Under the pieces are notes generated by a model that worked only from the letters and a program-made list of their open reading frames with translations, was not told the origin of the DNA and did not search any database. From positions 1-13,974 of the forward strand of contig JBMYQA010000151.1 in NCBI GenBank assembly GCA_049600855.1: a DNA stretch of 13,974 nucleotides. The letters run 5' to 3'. This document shows, in pieces, positions 7,187 through 13,974 of this stretch (positions are counted from its first letter, which is position 1; every line of letters begins with the position of its first letter). Made by a program: the position numbers and the translations under genes. The stretch is from JBMYQA01 sp049600855 (GTDB lineage: Bacteria > Bacteroidota > Bacteroidia > Cytophagales > Flammeovirgaceae).

Positions 7187-9673
7187 CTACTTTTTAATTT
7201 TATAATAGGCCGTTCTACTCAAGGTTTCATTCATTTCAATGATAATCGAATCCAATTCTTCGGAGGTCATTCGAATCATTTTAAGTAGGTCTTGTAATTC
7301 TTTTTCTTCATAGGATTGATCACTTAACAACAAATTTGTTAATCCCAACATGCGTGCTAAAGGACCTCTGATTTTATGAGAGGTTTGAAAGGCATAATCT
7401 TCTAAGTCTTTCAATAATTCTTCGCGTTGGCTAAAGAGGTGTTTGTGTTCGGTAATGAGGTAATTGATAGACATGTATTCATAAATTTCCCCATTCGGTT
7501 TTTTAATGGGAGAAATGATGGTATCCATCCAGTAATCACTGCCCTGCTTGGTACTATTTTTCACTTCCCCTCGCCAAGCTTTTCCTTGCGCGAGCGTATC
7601 CCACATCTCCCGCCAAAAAATAGCATCGTGAAAACCAGAGCTCATGATGTGATGTTTTTCACCTACCAATTCGCTCAATGTATAGCCCGAAACTTCGCAA
7701 TACTTCGCATTCACGTGTTTGATGTTACCTTCTAGATCGGTAATCGACACTAATGCCGCTTCATCTAAGGCCATTAATAGGTTCGTTTTCTCTTGTTCAC
7801 TTTCCAACATCGCTCGTTCAGCTTTTTTTCGATTGGTAATTTCAAGACTGAAAATCGCGATGCCCTTCACTTTTTTTTCATCCCAAATGGGGTTGTAATA
7901 CACTTCTGCGAAGTATTCAATATCATTGTAATGGAAATGATCTTCCTCCATAAACCGTTCTCCCTTCAATGCCCGATCAAAGCGTGTTTTCCAATGCATT
8001 TGGAGTCGTGCTGGAATGAGCTTTAATAGATTTGCTCCCTTATGAATCTCTGCGCCTAATAAATGTCGAAATTGCTTTTTCCCCGCAGAGTTCACCGTCA
8101 ATACCTGATATTCATGATCAATGGAAAGAATAACATCAGAGGTATTTTCAAGAACAGATGCGAGGTTATTTTCTGAGTTTTTTAAAGCTAGTTCCGTTTT
8201 TTTACGTTGGGTAATATCTAAGGCCATCCCAATTACGCCTATAATCTTTCCCTGAGCATCAAAGTTGGGCGAATAATACACTTCAAAGGTCAGATCATCT
8301 AATACTATTATTCCTTCATAAACTTCGCCTTTTAATGTTTTTTTAATCGCTGCCATTACCTCAGGATAATCTTGATAAATCTCAAATACAGATCGCCCGA
8401 CCAACTCGCCAGGCTTTAAATTCAAGGAGCTTAGCATTTTTCCCTCAGACAGTAAGATGGTACCCGAAATGTCAAACATAAACACAATGGGGGTACTGTG
8501 CGTAACAATGGCTCGAAAGTTGGCTTCACTTTCAATTAATTTATTCTCTACCTTTTTCTTTTCAGTGATGTCGATTTGAGAACACCAAATACAGTTGATA
8601 CGGCCTGCTTCAATAATACTAACGGTATTGCTCAAAAAGCATTTCTTTTCCCCTTCTGCATTGACCTCTGAGGTTTCTAAGTTTGTCCATTGATAATTGT
8701 TATTGAGGTAAAAAGAAATAATATCTTGAACCGTTTCCCAATCATCCCAAATAATTAATAACGATTTCCCAATAATATCCTCCTTGCGTTGAAAGCCATA
8801 CATCTGTGCCAATTGATTGTTGCTTTCACCAATGTAAGCATGATTCACCATCCAATTAAACTGATCTTTCATTGGTAAATCAATCGGCATGGGTTTTAAA
8901 AAGTCAATGCGAAAAATACCCGATTGATTCGTCTCAAAAAACGTTTGATGATGGAGTTGTGCTTCCTTAATTTCTCGCTTAGCCGTTCTCAAATCTCGAA
9001 CAGTGGAACTCAATCGCGTATTCGCTTGATGAATCCTTCTGATAAATCGCAGGATCAAATAACCTTGAATAGGAAGTACAATCAATCCAAGTACGATAAA
9101 CACAATGAGCAATGACACATTTCTTCTCAGTACGCTTTCATCTGCTTTAAAAGTGCCTTGAAGTTGTTTAAACTCTAGGTATTGATTTTGGTGTAGTTTC
9201 ACGAAGGTCTCTAAATAGAGTCTTCGGTAACGCCCGTATTCTGCATTATTAACCAACTGAATGGCACTATCAATTTCATGAGCTTCAACTAACGAAAACA
9301 CTCGTTTTTCATAGTCAATAACTGTTTGTGCGTATGCTTTTTTAGGATTAAAAATTGCGTGACTTTTGGCAGAAAGTTCTTCTTGTTGAAGGGAATCTAA
9401 ACCAGATTCAAAATTAGTTAACGCTTGATCGTACTTAATTAACCACGATCGGTCTTGTGTATACACATAATTTCGCACAGCTTGTGTCAGTACCTCATCG
9501 AAATACAACAGCATTTCGGTTAACCTAGTCTGTCGCTGTTTTACTTCAAGCTGTTCGCTGTCTTTTTCTACTTTTTCTAGTGTGGTATACGTATGAAATG
9601 CCAACCAAATCGTCAGGAGGCAAATCGCAGTACAGGAAGCTAAAAATATGTATTTTAATGTTCGGTTTCGCAT
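7187..9673 (-). CDS. Membrane multi-PAS sensor with H-box but no ATPase domain
   Basis: An 828-residue signalling protein. Order: TM1 (8-28), an extracytoplasmic helical domain of about 155 residues (30-186, CHASE3-like in size and helical look), TM2 (187-209), a coiled linker (215-243), and four PAS domains at about 241-373, 378-492, 498-617 and 625-745. The PAS domains are joined by typical linkers (DITEKKKVENKL, DITQRKKTELAL, EITNRKKAERAM). Then comes a dimerisation segment with the phospho-accepting His766 in TSHKIRGPLARMLGL. The protein stops 62 residues after this histidine, so the N, G1 and G2 boxes of a histidine kinase ATPase are absent. No remnant is possible downstream, because the opposite-strand gene begins 3 nt later. 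It may accept phosphate from, or pair with, another kinase subunit; this is inference. PAS4 (MSSGFHDAIFWREMW) resembles redox/haem/flavin-type PAS of the Aer/NifL style. An independent promoter is likely (9788-9817). Confidence 0.85.
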   Translation of the reverse strand: MRNRTLKYIFLASCTAICLLTIWLAFHTYTTLEKVEKDSEQLEVKQRQTRLTEMLLYFDEVLTQAVRNYVYTQDRSWLIKYDQALTNFESGLDSLQQEELSAKSHAIFNPKKAYAQTVIDYEKRVFSLVEAHEIDSAIQLVNNAEYGRYRRLYLETFVKLHQNQYLEFKQLQGTFKADESVLRRNVSLLIVFIVLGLIVLPIQGYLILRFIRRIHQANTRLSSTVRDLRTAKREIKEAQLHHQTFFETNQSGIFRIDFLKPMPIDLPMKDQFNWMVNHAYIGESNNQLAQMYGFQRKEDIIGKSLLIIWDDWETVQDIISFYLNNNYQWTNLETSEVNAEGEKKCFLSNTVSIIEAGRINCIWCSQIDITEKKKVENKLIESEANFRAIVTHSTPIVFMFDISGTILLSEGKMLSSLNLKPGELVGRSVFEIYQDYPEVMAAIKKTLKGEVYEGIIVLDDLTFEVYYSPNFDAQGKIIGVIGMALDITQRKKTELALKNSENNLASVLENTSDVILSIDHEYQVLTVNSAGKKQFRHLLGAEIHKGANLLKLIPARLQMHWKTRFDRALKGERFMEEDHFHYNDIEYFAEVYYNPIWDEKKVKGIAIFSLEITNRKKAERAMLESEQEKTNLLMALDEAALVSITDLEGNIKHVNAKYCEVSGYTLSELVGEKHHIMSSGFHDAIFWREMWDTLAQGKAWRGEVKNSTKQGSDYWMDTIISPIKKPNGEIYEYMSINYLITEHKHLFSQREELLKDLEDYAFQTSHKIRGPLARMLGLTNLLLSDQSYEEKELQDLLKMIRMTSEELDSIIIEMNETLSRTAYYKIKK

Positions 9674-9725
9674 GAACGTTTAGATTGCAAGCATTGTCAG
9701 AATAATTGAGTGATGGGGTTTAGAA

Positions 9726-9763
9726 CATGTTTGAATAAAATTTTTGAATCACATTCAAACATG
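9726..9763. repeat. 11-bp inverted repeat in the leader of the sensor gene
   Basis: CATGTTTGAAT (9726-9736) and its exact complement (9753-9763), with a 16-nt loop. It lies between the helicase stop and the sensor start, both on the minus strand. On that strand it is followed by TTCTAAACCCC, not a T-run, so it is a poor terminator. It would sit in the sensor mRNA leader if the promoter at 9788-9817 is real. It could be an RNA hairpin or a two-site operator. Confidence 0.5.
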
Positions 9764-9787
9764 CTCTTATGGTGCTCAGATAGTTAC

Positions 9788-9817
9788 CAAAAATAGTAAA
9801 GTTGATTGGAGTTTCAA
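9788..9817 (-). promoter_or_regulatory. Candidate Bacteroidota-type promoter of the sensor gene
   Basis: Read on the minus strand: TTG at 9817-9815, a 19-nt spacer, then TATTTTTG at 9795-9788, an exact TAnnTTTG match with standard spacing. It begins just after the helicase stop (9821-9823) and would give a leader of about 105-110 nt before the ATG at 9673. This suggests the sensor is transcribed separately from the helicase. Confidence 0.5.
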
Positions 9818-9820
9818 TAC

Positions 9821-11131
9821 TCAAATCAAGCGAATTCGAACTTTCTTCTTCTTTAGTCGGCTGTTATCTAACTGCTGAATTAACGATTTGATTTTCTGAC
9901 TTTGTACGGCTACAAAGGAACAATCTTGCTTAATTTCGATCATTCCAAGCTCATCTTTAGCCAATTTGCCTTGTTTGAAAAACAATCCAGCGATGTCTCC
10001 TTTTGAAATTTTATCTTTTCTTCCACCTGAAATGAATAAGGTTTTCCAAGCAGCAGCTTGAGGAATTGCAGCTTCTTGCAATACTTCAACCTCCTGCGTA
10101 TGAATAAACTCAGGGAGCTGTTCTTGCTCCCATGTTAGCACATAAGCAGTGCCATCACTAAACATGCGCGCCGTTCGACCATTTCGATGAATAAACTCTT
10201 GTTCGCGATGGGGCAAATGGTAATGGATAATGAACTTAATTTCAGGAACATCTATTCCCCGCGCAGCCAAATCAGTAGCTAACAAGAGTTGGTGCGTGCC
10301 ATTTCTGAACTTAATTAGGGCTCGTTCACGCTCCATTTGCTCCATGCCTCCATAAAAACAACCGTGGGCAATACCCTGTTCTTCTAAAAAAGTACTCACA
10401 CGTTGGATGGAGTCTTTATAGTTACAGAAAATAATGCCTGGTTCATTTCCAATGTGGCAGAGTGCTTCTACTAAGGTTTTTAGCTTATCTTTTTCAGGGG
10501 ATAGAATCAGTTTGATTTGAAGTTGCTGCCGTTTTTCCGCCAAAAAATTGATGTAATGCGGTTGATCTACACCAATAAACGGAGGCAAATCGGCTTCTTC
10601 CGTAGCAGAAGTAAGGATTTTTTTTCGGATATTAGGTAGGGCTTGCACAATTTCGTTCATATCCAACTCAAAGCCTATTTCTAAGGATTTATCGTACTCA
10701 TCGAGGACTAAGGTGGTAATGCTTTCGGTTGGAAAAGTCTCGCGCCTGAGGTGATCTGCCACTCGTCCAGGCGTACCCACTAAAACGGCTGGCCGATGTT
10801 TTAAATTGATTTTATCTTTTGAAAAGTGCTGTCCCCCATACACGGCGTTTACTTTATAGCCTGTTCCCATATCGCGTGCTACTTGTTCAATTTGGATCGC
10901 TAACTCACGAGAAGGGGTGAGAACTAATGCTTGCACATCAGGATTGTTGGGATCGAGTTCGGCAAAAATGGGTAAGAGAAAGGCTAGTGTTTTACCCGTA
11001 CCGGTGGGCGATAACAACACAATTTCCGAATGTGCATGAATGGCTTGGCGAGCAGCTTCTTGCATGGCATTGAGTTGTTCAATTCCCAACTTCGCTAAAA
11101 TTGCACGCTGATTTTTTTTGTTGCTTGACAT
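9821..11131 (-). CDS. dbpA: DbpA-like DEAD-box RNA helicase
   Basis: ATP-dependent RNA helicase of 436 residues from the ATG at 11131; an in-frame GTG at 11137 overlaps the putative -7 promoter box and is disfavoured. Helicase motifs in order: Q-motif remnant LGIEQLNAMQ (15-24), motif I PTGTGKT (42-48), Ia TPSRELA (72-78), Ib GTPGR (119-123), motif II DEYD (144-147) in place of DEAD, III SAT (175-177), IV IIFCN (233-237), V ATDLAARGID (285-294), VI HRNGRTAR (315-322). The last 75 residues (361-436: TLFISGGRKDKISKGDIAG ... VRIRLI) match the RRM-like RNA-binding domain of DbpA, which in E. coli recognises 23S rRNA hairpin 92 during 50S assembly. The protein begins almost at the Q motif, so the usual upstream aromatic residue is missing. 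A ribosome-assembly role is inferred from the tail; a CsdA-like role is the alternative. Confidence 0.85.
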   Translation of the reverse strand: MSSNKKNQRAILAKLGIEQLNAMQEAARQAIHAHSEIVLLSPTGTGKTLAFLLPIFAELDPNNPDVQALVLTPSRELAIQIEQVARDMGTGYKVNAVYGGQHFSKDKINLKHRPAVLVGTPGRVADHLRRETFPTESITTLVLDEYDKSLEIGFELDMNEIVQALPNIRKKILTSATEEADLPPFIGVDQPHYINFLAEKRQQLQIKLILSPEKDKLKTLVEALCHIGNEPGIIFCNYKDSIQRVSTFLEEQGIAHGCFYGGMEQMERERALIKFRNGTHQLLLATDLAARGIDVPEIKFIIHYHLPHREQEFIHRNGRTARMFSDGTAYVLTWEQEQLPEFIHTQEVEVLQEAAIPQAAAWKTLFISGGRKDKISKGDIAGLFFKQGKLAKDELGMIEIKQDCSFVAVQSQKIKSLIQQLDNSRLKKKKVRIRLI

Positions 11132-11136
11132 GCCCA

Positions 11137-11167
11137 CAAAGGTAGGGGAATAGGAAGATGAATGGAA
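11137..11167 (-). promoter_or_regulatory. Candidate start-proximal promoter of the helicase gene
   Basis: On the minus strand TACCTTTG at 11144-11137 matches TAnnTTTG exactly. TTC at 11167-11165, with a 20-nt spacer, is an imperfect -33 element. Only 5 nt separate the box from the ATG at 11131, so the mRNA would be leaderless or nearly so, and translation from the GTG at 11137 would be excluded. Confidence 0.4.
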
Positions 11168-11198
11168 GAACGAATAAGTATTTCATGAGTTTAACAAG

Positions 11199-11606
11199 TT
11201 AATGCTCATCCCCCTGATAAATCCACATGGGTTCGGTTTGACCAGCACGAGTAAAGCCAACTTTCTCATAAAAATCAATGGCCTTTCCATCAGCGGTGAG
11301 CATTTGCATGTGGAAATGACCGTAAATCTCCTGCATCCGATCCACAATCATGCGCCCAACGCCCTTGCCCTGATAATTGGGATGAACCAACAAATGTGGG
11401 TAGTACACCACCAAATGCCCATCAGAAATGGCATTGCCCAAGCCTACCAACTTTCCCCCTTCCCAAGCACTAATCAGGCTGTGGGAATGCATAAGGGCTT
11501 GATACAAGACTTCAGGTTTATTGGCTGAGCTCCATTCATTGGCTTTGTACAGTTCAATAATGGCTCCCTTGGAAATATCTCTGGTGTTGGAAATGGTAAT
11601 GGACAT
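11199..11606 (-). CDS. GNAT-family N-acetyltransferase
   Basis: A 135-residue cytoplasmic acetyl-CoA-dependent N-acetyltransferase, the minimal size of a single GNAT fold. The acetyl-CoA loop is seen as HPNYQGKGVGRMI (75-87), with QGKGVG (79-84) binding the pyrophosphate. It is preceded by the beta-4 strand VVYYPHLLV (66-74) and followed by the C-terminal block IDFYEKVGF (110-118), where the Tyr may serve as general acid. The acceptor (small molecule, peptide or protein) cannot be told. Its stop is 67 nt before the helicase ATG and it is 110 nt downstream of the NACHT stop on the same strand. Its own promoter candidate (11617-11647) suggests separate transcription. Local G+C is much higher than in the NACHT gene (31 of 60 bases at 11341-11400). 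Confidence 0.85.
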   Translation of the reverse strand: MSITISNTRDISKGAIIELYKANEWSSANKPEVLYQALMHSHSLISAWEGGKLVGLGNAISDGHLVVYYPHLLVHPNYQGKGVGRMIVDRMQEIYGHFHMQMLTADGKAIDFYEKVGFTRAGQTEPMWIYQGDEH

Positions 11607-11616
11607 GTTTTTGGGG

Positions 11617-11647
11617 TAAAAATAGGTTGGAGCAGAAACATAGGCAA
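11617..11647 (-). promoter_or_regulatory. Candidate promoter of the GNAT gene
   Basis: On the minus strand: TTG at 11647-11645, a 20-nt spacer, then TATTTTTA at 11624-11617, one mismatch from TAnnTTTG. The ATG at 11606 is 10 nt past the box, another very short leader. The TTG lies within one arm of a 6-bp inverted repeat (GCAAGT 11644-11649, ACTTGC 11659-11664). Confidence 0.4.
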
Positions 11648-11716
11648 GTGGTTAGTTGACTTGCTGGTTGTATTATTGACAACTGGTGAAGTCATGACGA
11701 GAGAATGTACAATCGA

Positions 11717-13974
11717 CTATTCTTCCCCCTCTTCCACAATAATGATTTTATCTACATTGAGCGCTTGATCGAGTTGGCCTGATGCTTTGAGGTAGTCATA
11801 TTGGGATTGCGTAAGTTTTGCATTAGATAAATTTGTTCTTGTTAAATTAGTATTAGTCAAATTAGCTTTTCTTAAATTAACAAAGCTTAATTCAGCATCT
11901 GTTAAATCAGCATTCGTTAATATAGCCCCTAACAAGTTTGAATTAATTAAATTTACCCATCGTAAATTAGCTTCACTCAAATCAGCTTCTTTTAGATTAG
12001 AATTCCATAAATCGGAATCACTCAAGTTTGCATATTTTAATATTGACTTATGTAAGTTAACTTTCCTTAAACTAGAACGTGACAAATCTGCCCTTATCAA
12101 ATTAGCATCTCCTAAATCTCCCCCGTTAAATGTAAAGTGGCCCAGATTCACATTAGCCAAGTCTGAACCTTTCAAATTTTGGTTGTATAAAAGAGTGTGT
12201 TCACTTAACCGAATTAAGCTGTAAAAATGAGATTTAGAAGGGGTATTATCAGGAAAGTTTATTAAATTTGAATAAGCATTGTCATTGTCTCTATCTTTTC
12301 CAATGATCATATAGATATGCCAGAAATTATAAAAAGTAGTTTTAATCAAATTTAACGGGTTTCTCCCTTGAACTAACTTAAATAAAAAATCACGTTTAAT
12401 TAATTCTGAGAAAAAATAGTTAAAGCGACTAAGTAACTCTTCTCTCACCTCAAACGTATCCCTTAGAACTAAATTATCAACATGATTGATCAAATCTTTT
12501 TCAAACTTCACATATTGAAATAGGTGAGCAATTAACTCCAAAGCTTCATCTGTCTTATTAATATTATAAATCTTTCTTTCTTGCCTTTTTTCACCTTCTC
12601 GGAATAGTTGTAATTTCCTCCAGATATATTCAGCCGTTAGATATTCTCGAAACGACTTATGAATAAACTCAATTCCATAAGTCTGAACTATATCACCTTT
12701 GTGTTGATCATCCTTATTTTTCAATGTATTTCGCATGTAAAAACTCATCATGATTAAGCGAAATATCTTTTTCAACTCATTCTTATCCTTCTTACTAATC
12801 AGCTTGTTCAAATTATCCATATCGGTAGCATTAGCTAATTGTTGCTCTCCAATATATTCTTTATCATTAATAAGTATTAAAAATGCTACTTCTTGGAGTA
12901 TTTTTCTCAACATAATTTTAATTCCTCCTTCTTTTAACTTTAAATTCTTTTCTAACTCAATAAAAACATTATCAAATCCTTTTTCTTTTTTATCATATCC
13001 CCGATCTATGACAGAGGTAAACAGTTTATCATATAAGTCTGCTGAATTATGAATAACTTTTATATATTCTTCATTGAATAATTGAGCTATTATATAAAGT
13101 AAAAGTGGTTGGGTTAATAATTCCTTTAGATCACTGTAATCATCGTCATAATTCCAAAGTTGTACCACATCTAATTTAGCTTGTGGCACATGTTTTTTAT
13201 ATTTTGAAAACCATTCTTTTTGCTTATTTACAGATAATTCTGCTACCTCCATCCAAATAAAATCATAATTATAAAGATCAGGTTCTGTAACTCTACTATA
13301 ACGTGAAGTAATTACTGCTTTTAGTTCCCCTTTGGTTTCATTATAAATTTTTTTGCATAATTCAATCGCATGTTCATTACGAATATTGGTAGACATTTCT
13401 AATTCATCTAACCCATCTAGCAATAAAATCCCTTCCCTTATATCTTCTTCTGAAAAATTGAATCTTTCTGTAATGCCTAATTGAAGTTTTACAATTTCTT
13501 TAGCTTGTTTATTAATTTCCTTGGTAAGATTTGGCCATAAATCATTCATTAAACCTTTCACGTCCATATCCAGTAGGCGCACAAAAAATAACTCCTGTTC
13601 AAATACTGTATTTTCTTCTAATACATCATATAAAAAACGTTTACAAAAGGAACTTTTTCCTTGACCAGGCATACCTAGTAGAAGTAAAAAATTGGAATTA
13701 ATTACATCCGCATCAAATTGACATTCTTCTAGGACCTTGCCTTTAAACGTTGGTCGGAATGATGATACATCTTGATTTCGCAGAAAGGCATACATAAATT
13801 CATGAGCATTATGCTCAAAAAGTAACCTTCCTTTTCCTTCTATTTTTTCACTACATTCCTTTGCAAAGCATCTTTCTCGAATATAAAAATGCGGAGCGAT
13901 ATAAGTATCTGCTAAAACCAAACCTTCATCACCAAACAACTCATCCTGCGTATACATCTTCCCTAAAGCTGTCA
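11717..13974 (-). CDS. NACHT NTPase with C-terminal pentapeptide repeats (partial, N-terminus beyond window)
   Basis: Probable STAND-type intracellular sensor; many bacterial NACHT proteins are anti-phage defences in which ligand sensing by the C-terminus triggers oligomerisation and an N-terminal effector. Residues are numbered from the Met at 13957. The frame is still open upstream of that Met to the window edge, so the true start and any effector domain lie outside. Seen: Walker A GMPGQGKSS (95-103), Walker B LLLDGLDEL (178-186), sensor-like ITSRY (216-220), a helical/winged-helix region to about 450 with the NACHT-typical FIHKSFREYLTAEYI (431-445), a linker, then 25 pentapeptide repeats (591-715) and a capping helix. 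The block LADTYIAPHF (15-24) just ahead of the NTPase is usual in internal positions of such proteins, which supports a missing N-terminus. The gene is A+T-rich (13 G+C in 60 bases at 12901-12960), suggesting transfer. Defence function is inferred. Confidence 0.85.
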   Translation of the reverse strand, partial: TALGKMYTQDELFGDEGLVLADTYIAPHFYIRERCFAKECSEKIEGKGRLLFEHNAHEFMYAFLRNQDVSSFRPTFKGKVLEECQFDADVINSNFLLLLGMPGQGKSSFCKRFLYDVLEENTVFEQELFFVRLLDMDVKGLMNDLWPNLTKEINKQAKEIVKLQLGITERFNFSEEDIREGILLLDGLDELEMSTNIRNEHAIELCKKIYNETKGELKAVITSRYSRVTEPDLYNYDFIWMEVAELSVNKQKEWFSKYKKHVPQAKLDVVQLWNYDDDYSDLKELLTQPLLLYIIAQLFNEEYIKVIHNSADLYDKLFTSVIDRGYDKKEKGFDNVFIELEKNLKLKEGGIKIMLRKILQEVAFLILINDKEYIGEQQLANATDMDNLNKLISKKDKNELKKIFRLIMMSFYMRNTLKNKDDQHKGDIVQTYGIEFIHKSFREYLTAEYIWRKLQLFREGEKRQERKIYNINKTDEALELIAHLFQYVKFEKDLINHVDNLVLRDTFEVREELLSRFNYFFSELIKRDFLFKLVQGRNPLNLIKTTFYNFWHIYMIIGKDRDNDNAYSNLINFPDNTPSKSHFYSLIRLSEHTLLYNQNLKGSDLANVNLGHFTFNGGDLGDANLIRADLSRSSLRKVNLHKSILKYANLSDSDLWNSNLKEADLSEANLRWVNLINSNLLGAILTNADLTDAELSFVNLRKANLTNTNLTRTNLSNAKLTQSQYDYLKASGQLDQALNVDKIIIVEEGEE
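11813..12187 (-). repeat. 25 tandem pentapeptide-repeat units (15-bp period) in the NACHT gene
   Basis: Residues 591-715 have Leu (once Phe, residue 610) at every fifth position without a break from 595 to 715, with Ala, Ser, Val or Thr usually two positions earlier and Asn or Asp just before the Leu. This is the A(D/N)LxX pattern of the right-handed quadrilateral beta-helix; 25 units make about six coils. In DNA it shows as a 15-bp period with recurring AAATTAG/AAATCAG-like blocks. The helix TQSQYDYLKASGQLDQA closes it. Confidence 0.9.

Noticed and set aside
9726..9763. Inverted repeat as an intrinsic terminator of the helicase gene
   Set aside because: Read on the minus strand it is followed by TTCTAAACCCC rather than a run of T, and the stem is A+T-rich with a 16-nt loop. 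It is kept only as a repeat of unknown role.
11199..11716. GNAT gene considered as the toxin of a toxin-antitoxin pair, or as a partner in the NACHT locus
   Set aside because: No small DNA-binding antitoxin gene is adjacent, the GNAT gene has its own promoter candidate and native-looking composition, and toxin-GNAT hallmarks are not recognisable.
11813..12187. 15-bp periodic DNA considered as a CRISPR-like or satellite array
   Set aside because: The period matches five codons and the encoded pentapeptide pattern is perfect in frame. There are no spacers, so it is coding repeat DNA.
12750..13052. Plus-strand open frame of 100 codons inside the NACHT gene
   Set aside because: It is an antisense frame in A+T-rich coding DNA, with hydrophobic composition from complementing Lys/Asn-rich codons and no independent support.

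Overview
The window looks like chromosomal DNA of a member of the Bacteroidota. The reasons are moderate A+T content, protein families common in that phylum (NhaD antiporter, multi-PAS sensor with a divergent H-box, DbpA-like helicase with DEYD in motif II), no convincing Shine-Dalgarno sequences, and several start-proximal matches to the Bacteroidota promoter pattern TTG-N19/20-TAnnTTTG. Genus and species cannot be read from it.

Left part (1-5860). An NhaD-type Na+/H+ antiporter gene on the minus strand is divergent from a two-gene plus-strand unit: truC (tRNA pseudouridine synthase) and, 10 nt later, a membrane-anchored SGNH hydrolase. Next on the plus strand come a secreted, probably outer-membrane beta-barrel protein and a purine nucleoside phosphorylase (PNP). 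The PNP gene ends in a very clean 15-bp terminator hairpin.

Middle (5861-9820). A periplasmic thioredoxin-fold protein with a CGYC active site and a long helical tail converges, with only 3 nt between stop codons, on a large minus-strand membrane sensor. The sensor has two TM helices around an extracytoplasmic helical domain, four PAS domains and a histidine-containing dimerisation segment, but no ATPase domain. It appears to have its own promoter just after the upstream helicase gene and a leader of about 100 nt that carries an 11-bp inverted repeat.

Right part (9821-13974, all minus strand). A DbpA-like DEAD-box RNA helicase, a small GNAT acetyltransferase, and a NACHT NTPase (STAND family) ending in 25 consecutive pentapeptide repeats. 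The NACHT reading frame stays open to the right edge, so its N-terminus, where the effector domain of such proteins usually sits, is outside the window. It is visibly A+T-richer than the adjacent GNAT gene and is the one clear accessory, probably anti-phage, locus here.

Apart from the truC pair the genes do not form an obvious pathway; most look like independently transcribed housekeeping genes. The points most worth a second look are the NACHT-pentapeptide protein, the sensor lacking a catalytic ATPase domain, the Asp in the base-recognition position of the PNP, and the recurring near-leaderless promoter arrangement.
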